A DNA stretch of 64,000 nucleotides. Origin: Peptoniphilus sp. ING2-D1G. GTDB taxonomy: Bacteria > Bacillota > Clostridia > Tissierellales > Peptoniphilaceae. The stretch covers positions 1,488,001 through 1,552,000 of the forward strand of contig LM997412.1 in the NCBI GenBank assembly GCA_000952975.1, read 5' to 3'. Shown here piece by piece: positions 1 to 8,743 of this stretch. Within the stretch, counting starts at the first letter, position 1. Each line of letters starts with the position of its first letter. The notes under the pieces are model-generated. The model had not been told where the DNA came from, did not search any database, and was given only the letters and a program-made list of their open reading frames with translations. Made by a program: the position numbers and the translations under genes.

Positions 1-69
1 TTCATCCCAAACAAAAATCAAATCTTCATATGCATATGTATATTGCTGTAAACTTTCATCAAAATCCAT
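1..69 (-). CDS. N-terminus of unrecognised protein, cut by window edge
   Basis: An open frame runs off the left edge of the window. It starts with ATG at 69, about 8 nt behind a purine-rich GGGGTAAGG ribosome binding site, and encodes 23 residues beginning MDFDESLQQYTYAYEDL. The start context makes a real gene likely, but the visible piece is acidic and aromatic without any family signature, so no function is offered. Confidence 0.45.
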   Translation of the reverse strand, partial: MDFDESLQQYTYAYEDLIFVWDE

Positions 70-201
70 TTCCCTTACCCCCTTTAAAATAAATATATTT
101 TCTCAATCCCTTTCCTATTTTATTTATTTGTTTATATTATACTCTTTCCAAATCCATTAAAATACTTAACAATATAAAAATCATATAACGTTCTTGGATT
201 G

Positions 202-963
202 CTAATTTTGATTTTCATTCTTGGCTTTTAAACTCATTTTCCACATCATTTTCCCCATGGACAATGGGAATCGGTAACAAATCAGCATTTGAATTTTTTG
301 CATCAAGGAGTGGCAAATCAGATAGTCTTTGGACCAGATATGGTCAGCTAATCCTCTGCCTACCCTCCCGGCATCGACCATAAATTCTTGGGGAATGGCA
401 AGCCCTGAAGATGACACGGTCTTAGTTAAAGGTGGATGCATAATATGGAAGCTTATATTGTATGCTTGATTTTCAATAGCCAAACACTTGGCGAGAGATT
501 CAATGGCCCCCTTGGATGAAGCGTAGGGGGAAATATTGCCATAGCCGGTGACTCCGACTCCCGAACTCGTAAAGATTATTCTGCCTTTCCGAGCGCTTCT
601 CATGACAGGTAGGACCAGCTTAGCCAAACGCAAGGCTCCAAAGTAGTTTATATCCATGACTTGCTTGTATAAAGCATAATCTGAATCAGGTTCACTGTCA
701 AAGCTGCATAGACATGCATTGTGAATAGCACAATCAATGGAATTAAATTTTACTAATGTCTCCTCGACCCCGGCTCTAATTGAATTTTCGTCCTTGGCAT
801 CGGCAACCACACTGAGTAATTTACCGGGATATCTTTGTTTTAAGTCCTCTAACTGATCGATATTGATATCTAAAATTGCTAATTGATGATTTAACTCAAG
901 TAGCCTTTTTGCCATGTAATAGCCAATCCCTTGGTTGGCACCGACAATTAAGATTGTAGCCAT
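202..963 (-). CDS. Short-chain dehydrogenase/reductase (SDR)
   Basis: This is a classical NAD(P)-dependent SDR of about 253 residues, the usual length of the family. The Rossmann glycine motif GANQGIG lies at the N-terminus, the NxA-type motif HNACL follows, and the catalytic Ser-Tyr-Lys set is seen as TSSG and YASSK. An Asp-rich stretch after beta-2 (LAILDIN) suggests NAD(H) preference. I chose the second ATG at 963 because AAAGGAG lies about 10 nt upstream of it but directly abuts the ATG at 972. The substrate cannot be told from sequence. It appears monocistronic, with a 160-bp AT-rich gap upstream. Confidence 0.85.
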   Translation of the reverse strand: MATILIVGANQGIGYYMAKRLLELNHQLAILDINIDQLEDLKQRYPGKLLSVVADAKDENSIRAGVEETLVKFNSIDCAIHNACLCSFDSEPDSDYALYKQVMDINYFGALRLAKLVLPVMRSARKGRIIFTSSGVGVTGYGNISPYASSKGAIESLAKCLAIENQAYNISFHIMHPPLTKTVSSSGLAIPQEFMVDAGRVGRGLADHIWSKDYLICHSLMQKIQMLICYRFPLSMGKMMWKMSLKAKNENQN

Positions 964-1126
964 TGTTGACATACTCCTTTACTATTCTATCTGACCTTTG
1001 GCTCTTAATTATTTTTACTATAATATAATTATAAATGAAGATATTAATCTTAAAAACAATATGTATTGCGAAAAAACATTCTTAAAATGTAAAAAATCCG
1101 TCTTTCCTGAATTTTCTTCTGAAATA

Positions 1127-1342
1127 TTAATTGAAAGGGATGTTAAGCGATATGTTTTCAGTTGTATTATCCTTTAATAAATCCATGCTTATATTCCATA
1201 ATTTATCTTGAAGAGCTTCGTCTAACACCTCTTCATTTTCCTTTATTTCCATAAATTTTCTTAAGGCTTTCATCTTCTGTTTAATAATCGTATTTATAGC
1301 TGAATGTAACGATTGGCTTTTACTATTCCTTGAAAACGTCAT
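1127..1342 (-). CDS. Possible small protein downstream of MBL hydrolase
   Basis: A short open frame of up to 71 residues overlaps the last bases of the MBL hydrolase gene. It is charged and predicted helical (KALRKFMEIKENEEVLDEAL). No good ribosome binding site precedes any ATG, and the upstream half is only the alternative frame of the hydrolase gene. It could be the remnant of an older gene. I do not recognise it. Confidence 0.2.
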   Translation of the reverse strand: MTFSRNSKSQSLHSAINTIIKQKMKALRKFMEIKENEEVLDEALQDKLWNISMDLLKDNTTENISLNIPFN

Positions 1343-2129
1343 AGGGAGCACTTTCATCAAAAGCTTTTCTTCTGCTGCAAATTGCAACCTCATCAATGTG
1401 GTTGAAAGCTTCGCGGATATTTTTTGTATAACCATTGTGACCTGTGCAGATCATCTCAACCCTTCTCTCCTCTGCAAAAGACTTGAGTTTATGCAGCGAC
1501 TTCTTATTTAGGGTAGAGTCCTGATTAAAAAACTCAAAGAAACCATAACCACCTTCCTTATTCAAGGCCAGGCAGTCTCCCGTGATTAGTATTTTCTCAT
1601 CGACCAGATAGCAGCAATGCCCCAGGGTATGGCCGGGAATATGAATGACCTCAACGGATATTCCATCTATGTTTTGCTTTTCTCCATCCTTTAGGAGTTG
1701 ATATCCCTTTTGTAAACGAACGCAGTTTTTTATTTTGAGTCCCAAACGATAAAAGCGATGTTGTTTTCCCGTCACATAGACCTCTTCTTTTTCACCTAAA
1801 TATACAGAAGCCTTCGGGAAGATGATACGCCCGGAGGGATCCACCCCTCCTGCATGGTCCACATCTGCATGGGTGAGAAAAACCGCTTTAACCCTGTCAG
1901 GATCAAGAGAAATCTCAGCAAACTCCCTGTCGATTCCGGAATAATTGAGATGGCCGGAATCAAAGGCGATTGTAGTACCATTTTTGCTATAAAGCCAGAT
2001 ATTTACATCCCACTGGCGTATACAGCCAAGCTCGGCGCTAATCCAACCGGTATTCTCAGGATGTATGCATTTTGTTCCTCGAAGAAAATGGGGTTTGATA
2101 TAATGGTCAAAAAAATAAATGAGCTTCAT
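1323..2129 (-). CDS. MBL-fold metallo-hydrolase
   Basis: The 268-residue protein has the metallo-beta-lactamase fold signature: THADVDHAGG (HxHxDH metal site), then IPGHTLGHC (third His) and ITGDC (bridging Asp), with a late CTGHNG His. This order is typical of lactonase/glyoxalase-II-like hydrolases, which are cytoplasmic. The ATG at 2129 is preferred because AAGGGAGG lies 7 nt upstream. An ATG at 2153 overlaps the stop of the preceding gene as TAATG but has no such site. The substrate is unknown. It seems co-transcribed with the two genes upstream. Confidence 0.85.
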   Translation of the reverse strand: MKLIYFFDHYIKPHFLRGTKCIHPENTGWISAELGCIRQWDVNIWLYSKNGTTIAFDSGHLNYSGIDREFAEISLDPDRVKAVFLTHADVDHAGGVDPSGRIIFPKASVYLGEKEEVYVTGKQHRFYRLGLKIKNCVRLQKGYQLLKDGEKQNIDGISVEVIHIPGHTLGHCCYLVDEKILITGDCLALNKEGGYGFFEFFNQDSTLNKKSLHKLKSFAEERRVEMICTGHNGYTKNIREAFNHIDEVAICSRRKAFDESAPYDVFKE

Positions 2130-2152
2130 CGATAAACCTCCCTTTTGTTCCA

Positions 2153-2521
2153 TTAAAGTAACTCCGCTTCAATGTTTGCAGTATCAAATACTTCTTTTAT
2201 TTTATCAAAATTACTGCTCATAACAATTGCTTTCTTAAGCTTTGGAAATTGTTTCAATTCTGACAAGGTTATTTCATTCAAGTCAAAACTACCATCTTCT
2301 CCATCCCACAATGGAATGATGTTCATATACACATCATTGCCACCATCCATACATATTGTCTCTATGTGGTCTGCAAAACTCTTCGGTATGGGTAATTCTC
2401 TAAAAAAATCCAAAGCAGGTTTTATTATTTCCATACTATCTGTGTCAATTTCTTTTCCCCTGTACTGATCAGCAAAGTCATATATATCAAAATATGGTTC
2501 TAAAATCTCTAACTCATACAT
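2153..2521 (-). CDS. Small acidic protein, probable DUF6892-type
   Basis: The 122-residue acidic protein has the segment GGNDVYMNIIPLWDGEDGSFDLNEI followed by a leucine-rich end (in runs: NDVYMNIIPLWDGED). From memory this pattern resembles the uncharacterised DUF6892 proteins, often found beside an Imm-like partner, but I could not search. Its start overlaps the stop of the next upstream gene as TAATG, so the two are probably translationally coupled. No signal peptide or membrane segment is visible. The function is unknown. Confidence 0.6.
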   Translation of the reverse strand: MYELEILEPYFDIYDFADQYRGKEIDTDSMEIIKPALDFFRELPIPKSFADHIETICMDGGNDVYMNIIPLWDGEDGSFDLNEITLSELKQFPKLKKAIVMSSNFDKIKEVFDTANIEAELL

Positions 2522-3123
2522 TAATACTTGGATAATAGCGAGTTTAAAGTTAATATTATCAAAATGTAAGATTTCTTCTGTATTTTTTTAATTTTATAGT
2601 TACTCTGTTTACGCTTATTTTGGGGGATGTACCCAATGGAAAGAGGAAACTTGATTTTTTCAACTGTTCCGGTAGTATTGGTACCATAGGGTGACCATAA
2701 AATCAATTTAAAATTATCAATTTCAGCTCTATCATAAAAAAAGTTTGGTTGTTGTCCTTTTAAGGTAATTATGGATTTACAAGGTTTTTTTGGCAGCTCC
2801 TCTCCTGTTTCATCCGCCATTGGACTTACTGTATGACCAAAATATAAGTAGATTTTTGTAATATCATGGCTGTCATCTTTATAAACCTTACAGCTTTTCA
2901 ATAAGTTTTTAATTTTCTTATTAGATAGAAAAACCATCCCGTAATTGTCATAAATATATTTTACTTGCTCATTATCCATGTGAAATTCTCTGTTAGGATT
3001 TCCAAAGGCTTTTTTTAAATCCTCTAAAGATAATGGAAAATCTAATATAACATTATCCACTTCCATATAATTTTCATATAAATTAATTTTATGAGGCTTT
3101 TTGAATTTTGATATTAACCACAT
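2521..3123 (-). CDS. Hypothetical protein, probable DUF7738-type
   Basis: The protein has about 200 residues and starts at an ATG at 3123 with AAAGGA 10 nt upstream; a longer start at 3156 lacks a site. It shows a beta-rich N-terminal part (INLYENYMEVDN, then LDFPLSLEDLKKAFG) and an ILWSPYGTN segment, which I associate tentatively with DUF7738 proteins. The C-terminus is basic (KKIQKKSYI). It overlaps the following small gene by TAATG, so the two likely form a pair. No catalytic motif is visible. Confidence 0.55.
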   Translation of the reverse strand: MWLISKFKKPHKINLYENYMEVDNVILDFPLSLEDLKKAFGNPNREFHMDNEQVKYIYDNYGMVFLSNKKIKNLLKSCKVYKDDSHDITKIYLYFGHTVSPMADETGEELPKKPCKSIITLKGQQPNFFYDRAEIDNFKLILWSPYGTNTTGTVEKIKFPLSIGYIPQNKRKQSNYKIKKIQKKSYILIILTLNSLLSKY

Positions 3124-3156
3124 ATACTCACAATCCTTTCCCTTCTTTGGTTCCAT

Positions 3157-3562
3157 ATAAACTGATAATATTTCAAAGGCTATATTTTAGCAAGTAATAA
3201 ATATTAACATACTGTTATTTTTCGGCTTCTTTTCTTTGGTGTTAGGGATTAAACATGGTTTGAATAGGCAGGTTGGATACTTTTTTTGATTTACTCGTAC
3301 AAGTGAATATACCGATGTGACTTAATTGTATTATATTACCTCATCCCATTTCCCTTGGTCTAAAAAACCGTAAATTCCCGCTCAGGTAAGATATTAATGC
3401 ATCTCCGAGCCTTTGTTGAATGATTTCTTTAAAGGTATTTTTTGCTTACCTTTTTGGCTCAGACACAATTTAGTTACACTCTCCGGAATTTGCCCCCTCC
3501 TGCAAACTATATGTTAAATCGCAAAGTATAATAATTGTTAAAGGATTTAAAAAAACAGAAAA
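3157..3562. other. Intergenic region without recognised gene
   Basis: About 400 AT-rich bases lie between the upstream end of the DUF-type pair and the hcp terminator. The half nearest 3157 should hold the promoter of the minus-strand pair. I see no open frame with a start signal, no tRNA-like fold and no repeat. Confidence 0.4.
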
Positions 3563-3599
3563 ATCCCCAAAACCTATGTTTAACATAGATCTTGGGGAT
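3563..3599 (-). terminator. Intrinsic terminator of hcp operon
   Basis: An eight-base ATCCCCAA/TTGGGGAT stem is extended inward by a CTATGTT/AACATAG stem. On the minus strand it is followed by TTTTTCTGTTTTTTT. It lies about 35 nt downstream of the hcp stop codon. Confidence 0.85.
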
Positions 3600-3632
3600 A
3601 AAAAATCTTTTTTACTCTCTAAGTCACAGGTT

Positions 3633-5264
3633 TTACATATTTATAAACATTTGTATATCCTCATCTACTTCGCCAATACCGGATATACCAAACTTATCCA
3701 CAAGTACTTTAGTGACATTTTCAGATAAAAAAACCGGCAGTGTCGGTCCTAAATGAATATTTTTAATACCTAAATACAGAAGCGCCAGCAAAACGATCAC
3801 CGCTTTTTGCTCGTACCATGCGATATTAAAACATATTGGCAGATTATTGATATCATCTACTTCAAAAATTTCTTTAAGTTTTAATGCAATAACTGCCAAG
3901 GAATAGGAATCATTACATTGTCCCGCATCTAAAACCCTCGGAATTCCATTAATATCGCCTAAATTCAGCTTATTATAACGATATTTTGCACATCCTGCCG
4001 TTAGGATAACGGTATCTTTCGGTAATTTTTCAGCAAACTCTGTATAATAGCTTCTTGACTTCATTCTTCCGTCACATCCCGCCATGACGAAGAATTTCTT
4101 GATAGCCCCTGTTTTTACCGCTTCTACTACCTCTTCCTCCAATGCGATTACTTGATTATGAGCAAATCCTCCAACAATGCTGCCCGATTCTATTTCTTGC
4201 GGCGCAGGAAGTCTCTTGGCAAGCGCAATGATTTCGGAAAAATCTTTTCTACCGTCTTGGTCAGGTAGAATGTGTACACAGCCCGGATAACCGGAAGAAC
4301 CGGTAGTAAAAATTCGACTGCGTATTTCTTCGCTCTTGGGCGGAACAATGCAGTTTGTCGTAAATAAAATCGGTCCGTTAAATGATTTGAATTCTTCTAA
4401 CTGTTTCCACCATGCATTGCCGTAATTCCCCGCAAAATGTTTGTATTGCTTAAAATACGGATAGTAGTGGGCAGGCAGCATTTCACTATGGGTATATACG
4501 TCCACTCCCGTATTCTGAGTTTGTTCAAGCAATTGCTCCAAATCCGTTAAATCATGACCGGATATCAGTATTGCAGGGTTATTTCTTACTCCGATATCGA
4601 CTTTTGTAATTTCAGGATGTCCGTATTTACTCGTGTTGGCTTCATCCAGCAAAGACATTGCTCTTACTCCGAATTCACCGGTCTTCAGTGTTAGATTCAC
4701 GAGCTCCTCGACAGTAAGAGAATTATCCAACGTTGCTGATAATGCTTCATACATAAACGCAAGTATTTCGACATCTTTTTTGCCAATGTTCCAAGCGTGC
4801 TCTGTATATGCCGCCATTCCCTTTAAGCCGTAGGTTATCATTTCTCTAAGCGATCTTATATCTTCATCCTCTGTTGCAAGCACTCCGATGGAGGAGGCTT
4901 TTTCCAACATGCTTTCTTTTGAAGTTACCACAAATATCGCCGCATCGTGCAAGTTATTAACATCAGTGTCTTTTCTCAAATCATCACGAATTACCAGCAT
5001 CTTTCTGATTTGATTTTCTATCGAATCATCATCGAAGTTGGCATTTGTAATTGTCATAAATAAACTGTTGAGTAACTGATAATCCACCTCATTCAACTTT
5101 TCTTTATCAATTCTTCCTTTTACTACTATTTCGGAAATTCCCTTCAGCGTATATATTAATAAATCCTGAAGCTTTGCAACCTCTTCAGTTTTACCGCATA
5201 CACCTCGTACCATACAACCTGTTCCTTTGGCAGTTTCTTGGCATTGGTAACAAAACATACTCAT
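3633..5264 (-). CDS. hcp: Hydroxylamine reductase / hybrid-cluster protein
   Basis: The 543-residue protein is full length for Hcp. The N-terminal cysteine cluster [15 protein letters not shown] plus a nearby RGVCGK Cys binds a conventional Fe-S cluster. Later conserved elements include the [35 protein letters not shown] and [11 protein letters not shown] segments around the hybrid 4Fe-2O-2S cluster. Hcp reduces hydroxylamine and acts as an NO reductase in nitrosative-stress defence in other bacteria. AGGAGG sits 8 nt before the ATG. It is the last gene of a three-gene operon behind a membrane ferredoxin and a cupin protein, opposite a Crp/Fnr regulator. Confidence 0.95.
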   Translation of the reverse strand: MSMFCYQCQETAKGTGCMVRGVCGKTEEVAKLQDLLIYTLKGISEIVVKGRIDKEKLNEVDYQLLNSLFMTITNANFDDDSIENQIRKMLVIRDDLRKDTDVNNLHDAAIFVVTSKESMLEKASSIGVLATEDEDIRSLREMITYGLKGMAAYTEHAWNIGKKDVEILAFMYEALSATLDNSLTVEELVNLTLKTGEFGVRAMSLLDEANTSKYGHPEITKVDIGVRNNPAILISGHDLTDLEQLLEQTQNTGVDVYTHSEMLPAHYYPYFKQYKHFAGNYGNAWWKQLEEFKSFNGPILFTTNCIVPPKSEEIRSRIFTTGSSGYPGCVHILPDQDGRKDFSEIIALAKRLPAPQEIESGSIVGGFAHNQVIALEEEVVEAVKTGAIKKFFVMAGCDGRMKSRSYYTEFAEKLPKDTVILTAGCAKYRYNKLNLGDINGIPRVLDAGQCNDSYSLAVIALKLKEIFEVDDINNLPICFNIAWYEQKAVIVLLALLYLGIKNIHLGPTLPVFLSENVTKVLVDKFGISGIGEVDEDIQMFINM

Positions 5265-5292
5265 TTATTTATCCTCCTAAGTTTAAATTTAT

Positions 5293-5607
5293 CTATTTAG
5301 AAGGTGCCGGCGATTTTACAACGATTAGTTCCAGCACATTATCAGATAAATTTTTTACATTCATTTTTGTATTTTTTGGTATCTTTAAAAGAGTTCCTCT
5401 ATCGTATTGACGAACAATTTGGTCATTTAGTCCGATAGATAACATCCCCCTTACCACTGTCATATACACAGTGGAATTTGAATAATGTTCCGGAAGATCG
5501 TCATTCTTCCTAAGAATCATATGGTTATAATGAATATTTTCGTCCTGAATTATTTTTTCAATCACTTTTTCATCTCTTGTCGACAGTTCATAAATTTGTT
5601 CAATCAT
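5293..5607 (-). CDS. Small cupin-domain protein
   Basis: The protein has about 104 residues; the ATG at 5607 has GGAGGT 7 nt upstream, and an upstream ATG has none. The pattern HYNHMILRKNDDLPEHYSN, VYMTVVRGMLSIGL and RGTLLKIPKNTKMNVKN fits a single beta-barrel cupin with a partly preserved metal-ligand set (His-rich motif 1). The gene lies 28 bp upstream of hcp. It presumably serves the same nitrosative-stress response, but no activity can be assigned. Confidence 0.75.
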   Translation of the reverse strand: MIEQIYELSTRDEKVIEKIIQDENIHYNHMILRKNDDLPEHYSNSTVYMTVVRGMLSIGLNDQIVRQYDRGTLLKIPKNTKMNVKNLSDNVLELIVVKSPAPSK

Positions 5608-5624
5608 CGTATTTACCTCCATAT

Positions 5625-6255
5625 TCAACGAATTTTTTTATAAGATATGCAATCTTTTGGACATACCGCTTCGCAAGATTTACACTGATGGCAATAAGCA
5701 TTGTCAATTTCTGCAAGTTTATTTTCTTTTTTCATCTCAATCGCTCCTGCAGGACAAGCCTTTTGACAAAGCCTACAGCCAATGCAAAGACTTTCGTCCA
5801 CCATTTCACTGTAATGGGACTTCCCTCCGAAAACCTTTTGTAAAGAAGCAAAAGGACAGATGAAATTATGAAAGAATTCCGACTTGTATCTCAGCGTCAC
5901 TAAGAAGGATATCAGTATCCAAATAAACAAAATGGGAATATTTCTGTTTAATATTTTCTTTGAAAATAGCATGACCCCCACTGTTAACATCAGAAAAAAC
6001 CATGTGAGTTTTTCGCTTTTGAAAAATTCAGGAGTCTTATTGAGACCTATCTTAAGTTTTTTAGATATCCACTCAGCTGGATACATTGCCGTATTCATAG
6101 GGCACATATAACCACAGTAAATTCTGCCCCAAAATAGTGCTAATAACAAAGAGAGCCCATAAATACCCAGCCAAAGTAAAATCTTTCCTCTTACTGCTAA
6201 AAATAAAAAGATTCCCAAAAAAAAACAAACGAATAGCTACCTTGCCTTTTTTCAT
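5625..6255 (-). pseudogene. Membrane 4Fe-4S ferredoxin (NapH/YccM-like), frameshifted
   Basis: A membrane-bound ferredoxin-type protein of about 210 residues is split by a frameshift. The first frame starts at the ATG at 6255 (AAGGAGGGA upstream) and reads MKKGKVAIRLFFF. The frame then changes at a run of nine A (6217-6225) into IFLFLAVRGKILLW and onwards. The second frame carries GRIYCGYMCPMNTAMYP, several membrane helices, and two C-terminal 4Fe-4S motifs (CIGCRLCQKACP and CHQCKSCEAVCP). It would pass electrons across the membrane, plausibly to Hcp. The homopolymer may be a real indel, a slippery phase-variable tract, or a sequencing error. Confidence 0.8.
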
Positions 6256-6377
6256 CATTCCCTCCTTAACACATATTAAAGTTTTTCCATTCTGCACAAT
6301 CGCCCTCATTTGCAAAAAATTATCTTCACTTTTGATTTGACTACACTTGAATTTTAGCATAACATATAAAACAAATA

Positions 6378-6393
6378 TGTTGTTTTTACAACA
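6378..6393. promoter_or_regulatory. Palindromic operator between hcp operon and Crp/Fnr regulator
   Basis: TGTTGT-N4-ACAACA is a perfect 16-bp dyad in the intergenic region between the divergent Crp/Fnr gene and the membrane ferredoxin-cupin-hcp operon. It lies about 25 bp upstream of the regulator's ATG. Dyads of this size are typical sites for Crp/Fnr dimers, so it is a strong candidate for autoregulation and hcp control (HcpR-like role, inferred). Confidence 0.65.
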
Positions 6394-6418
6394 AATAGAA
6401 TGAAAAGTTGGGATAAAT

Positions 6419-7078
6419 ATGAATTATTTATTTTTATCAAAAACTGAACTTTTTTTGGGAATCACGGAAGATGAGATAAAGGCAATGTTGATATGTCTTA
6501 AGGCTGATGAAAAAAGTTATAAAAATAAAGAAGTTATATACAGAGTAGGCGATTATGTAAAAAAAATAGGTCTTGTCGAAGAGGGTAGTGTAAATATTAT
6601 TGATTACGATTATTGGGGAAATAAATCAATTATTGGACATACTAAAAAAGGAGATATCTTCGCTTTGTCCTATGCCACAATTCCCGGCAAGCAATTACAT
6701 AGCGATGTCGTTGCAAATGAAAACTGTACAATTTTATTTTTAAATATTGAGAACCTTCTTACAGTCTGTTCCGAAAATTGCCCTTACCATACCAAAGTAA
6801 TTCATAATTTGTTCAAGTTGTCCGCAAACAAATTATTAAGTGTACACCAAAGAATGAAACATATTTCCGCAAAGACAATACGCCATAAATTAATCTCTTA
6901 TCTGTCTGAACAATCTCGCCTTCACTGTAGTTCACATTTTACTATTACATTTAACAGGCAACAACTTTCAGAGTATTTAGGTGTGGATCGTAGCGCATTA
7001 TCAAATGAGTTGTCAAAAATGCAAAGAGATGGAATTATTAAATATGAAAAAAACGAGTTTATATTAAAAAATATATAA
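6419..7078 (+). CDS. Crp/Fnr-family transcriptional regulator (HcpR-like)
   Basis: The 219-residue protein has a cyclic-nucleotide-binding-like beta-roll (VIYRVGDYVKKIGLVEEGSVNI, given here in parts: VGDYVKKIG, VEEGSVNI) and a C-terminal winged helix with FNRQQLSEYLGVDRSALSNE. There is no N-terminal cysteine set as in Fnr, so an Fe-S sensor is unlikely; a heme or other ligand is possible. Two Cys occur in CSENCPYH. It diverges from the hcp operon and shares a palindrome with it. In other anaerobes HcpR regulators of this family control hcp, so that role is inferred here. Confidence 0.88.
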   Translation: MNYLFLSKTELFLGITEDEIKAMLICLKADEKSYKNKEVIYRVGDYVKKIGLVEEGSVNIIDYDYWGNKSIIGHTKKGDIFALSYATIPGKQLHSDVVANENCTILFLNIENLLTVCSENCPYHTKVIHNLFKLSANKLLSVHQRMKHISAKTIRHKLISYLSEQSRLHCSSHFTITFNRQQLSEYLGVDRSALSNELSKMQRDGIIKYEKNEFILKNI

Positions 7079-7127
7079 ATATCAACACTTTAAGACTCCA
7101 CTATAGTTCTTGAGTTATAGTTGGACA

Positions 7128-7327
7128 GACAAAAATTCTATTTCGTGGACGTTTAATTTTGTCATATCGGGAACAAATGTTATTTCAATATTAGTAAATG
7201 CTTCTTCCGTTACTATATACTCGTTGCTTACCAGCTTATCAAAATAAGATTTTATATCTTTACTTGATCATCAATATATCTATGGTTAACTTGTCCTACA
7301 TCGACACTATAGTCTCTTGGCGTTAAT
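7128..7327 (-). pseudogene. Unrecognised coding remnant with frameshift
   Basis: Conceptual minus-strand translation gives NELTPRDYSVDVGQVNHRY and then, after a one-base shift near 7255, DIKSYFDKLVSNEYIVTEEAF and NIEITFVPDMTKLNVHE. The composition is clearly protein-like, but no start codon with a ribosome binding site is present and the frame is broken. I do not recognise the family. It directly follows the broken alpha/beta hydrolase. Confidence 0.4.
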
Positions 7328-8295
7328 TCATTGTATATAATATTTTCCATTAATGAAGTTTCTGATTTCTTTGCTTATTTTTTCATATTCGTAATCGTGG
7401 ACATAGTGAGGACAGTCTAATTCAATAAAGCTGACCTCAGCATATTCTGAAAAAAATTCTTTGGGAATGCTTCTCCACTTTTCCTTTGTAAATCCCGTTC
7501 CACCTGATCCATTGGAAAGAAACAATAACATAGGTACTTTAGGAATTCCATTTTCTTTTACAACATTCGCATTTTCTTTTACTTTTTCAGCCTCATTTAT
7601 CATCGTCGCAGTTGCAGTTCTTTGATAAAATACTGCCCTGTAGATATCTTTTTCCTTATCAGAAAGTGTTCCAAATTGAATTGCATCGCTTTCTGCAAGG
7701 CTTGGTACCCATCTTGTAAGGCCTAATGCAGCACCACATTGTCCTAATTTTAATACGGAAATACTGATATTCATTTCGTCATAATAATCCGGTACTGCCA
7801 TATCCAAACCAATTATAGCTTCAACTTCTTCCGGATACTTCTGAGCCCAGCGTAAAGCCTCTAATCCTGACATAGAATGCGGACAAAGAATTTAAGGGCC
7901 TTTTACTCCTGCTTTATCAAGGGCCATTCTTGATTCCTTTAAGATTGCATCGATATTTCTGCTTTCACCCACAACATCACTAAAACCATAGCCGAATTTT
8001 TCCACCACTATAATTCTATATTCGTCCCTTAGTAATGAATACAAAGATTTAAAATCTAAAATCGGAGAGCAAGTTCCTCCTCCTGACATAAATACAAGGG
8101 TTTTGTTCCCATCTCCCTCTGTATATATGCTCATATTGTGACCATTCACTTCTACAAGTTCACCTAAAGGGGTTAACAAATCCTGCTCATTTGCCTTAAT
8201 ATTTTATGACGAACATAAGATATTAAGGCAAATAATACAATGCTGACAATAACGATCAATATCACTATTGATGATATGCTTACTATTCTTTTCAT
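7328..8295 (-). pseudogene. Alpha/beta hydrolase, broken by one frameshift and one in-frame stop
   Basis: The gene starts at the ATG at 8295 with an N-terminal membrane anchor (SIVILIVIVSIVLFALISY). A frameshift near 8190 joins KILRQ to NEQDLLTPLGELVEVNGH, the start of an alpha/beta hydrolase domain. A TAA at about 7889-7891 then interrupts GVKGP-stop-ILCPHSMSGLEA, two turns before the nucleophile elbow HSMSG. The C-terminal half continues with LDMAVPDYYDE and the likely catalytic His in CPHYVHDYE. All halves are otherwise well preserved, so inactivation looks recent. Confidence 0.85.
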
Positions 8296-8743
8296 ATAGA
8301 ATCCTTTCTATAAAGTTTTAATTTATTTAACCGGCATATATATGAAATCGTTAAATCCTTGACATCAATACTATACACTCAACATGTTTTGAAACGAGTT
8401 TATAGCTATCAAATTCATTGTTTCAAACCCCATTTTTATCGAGGCTCGAACTTGAAAACATATCCAAAATTTACAGTCGTTTTTGGGAATATATCTTTAC
8501 CTGCTTTAAGATCCCTTTTTTAATCTATCGAACTTCAGACATAGCTTAAATTATTTATGTCTTAACATTCTCAATATAATCCCAATTTCCTCTCTTAATC
8601 GAGAAACTTCTTCTCACCAGGCAATACAGAGCGCCGTTGTCACTTTTTCTAGTTGCTAAAGCCCTCAACTCCATATCGGATATAAACCTTACCATATACC
8701 GCTTGGAATAATTAAGAGTAATATGTTGTTGATTGACGTTGTT

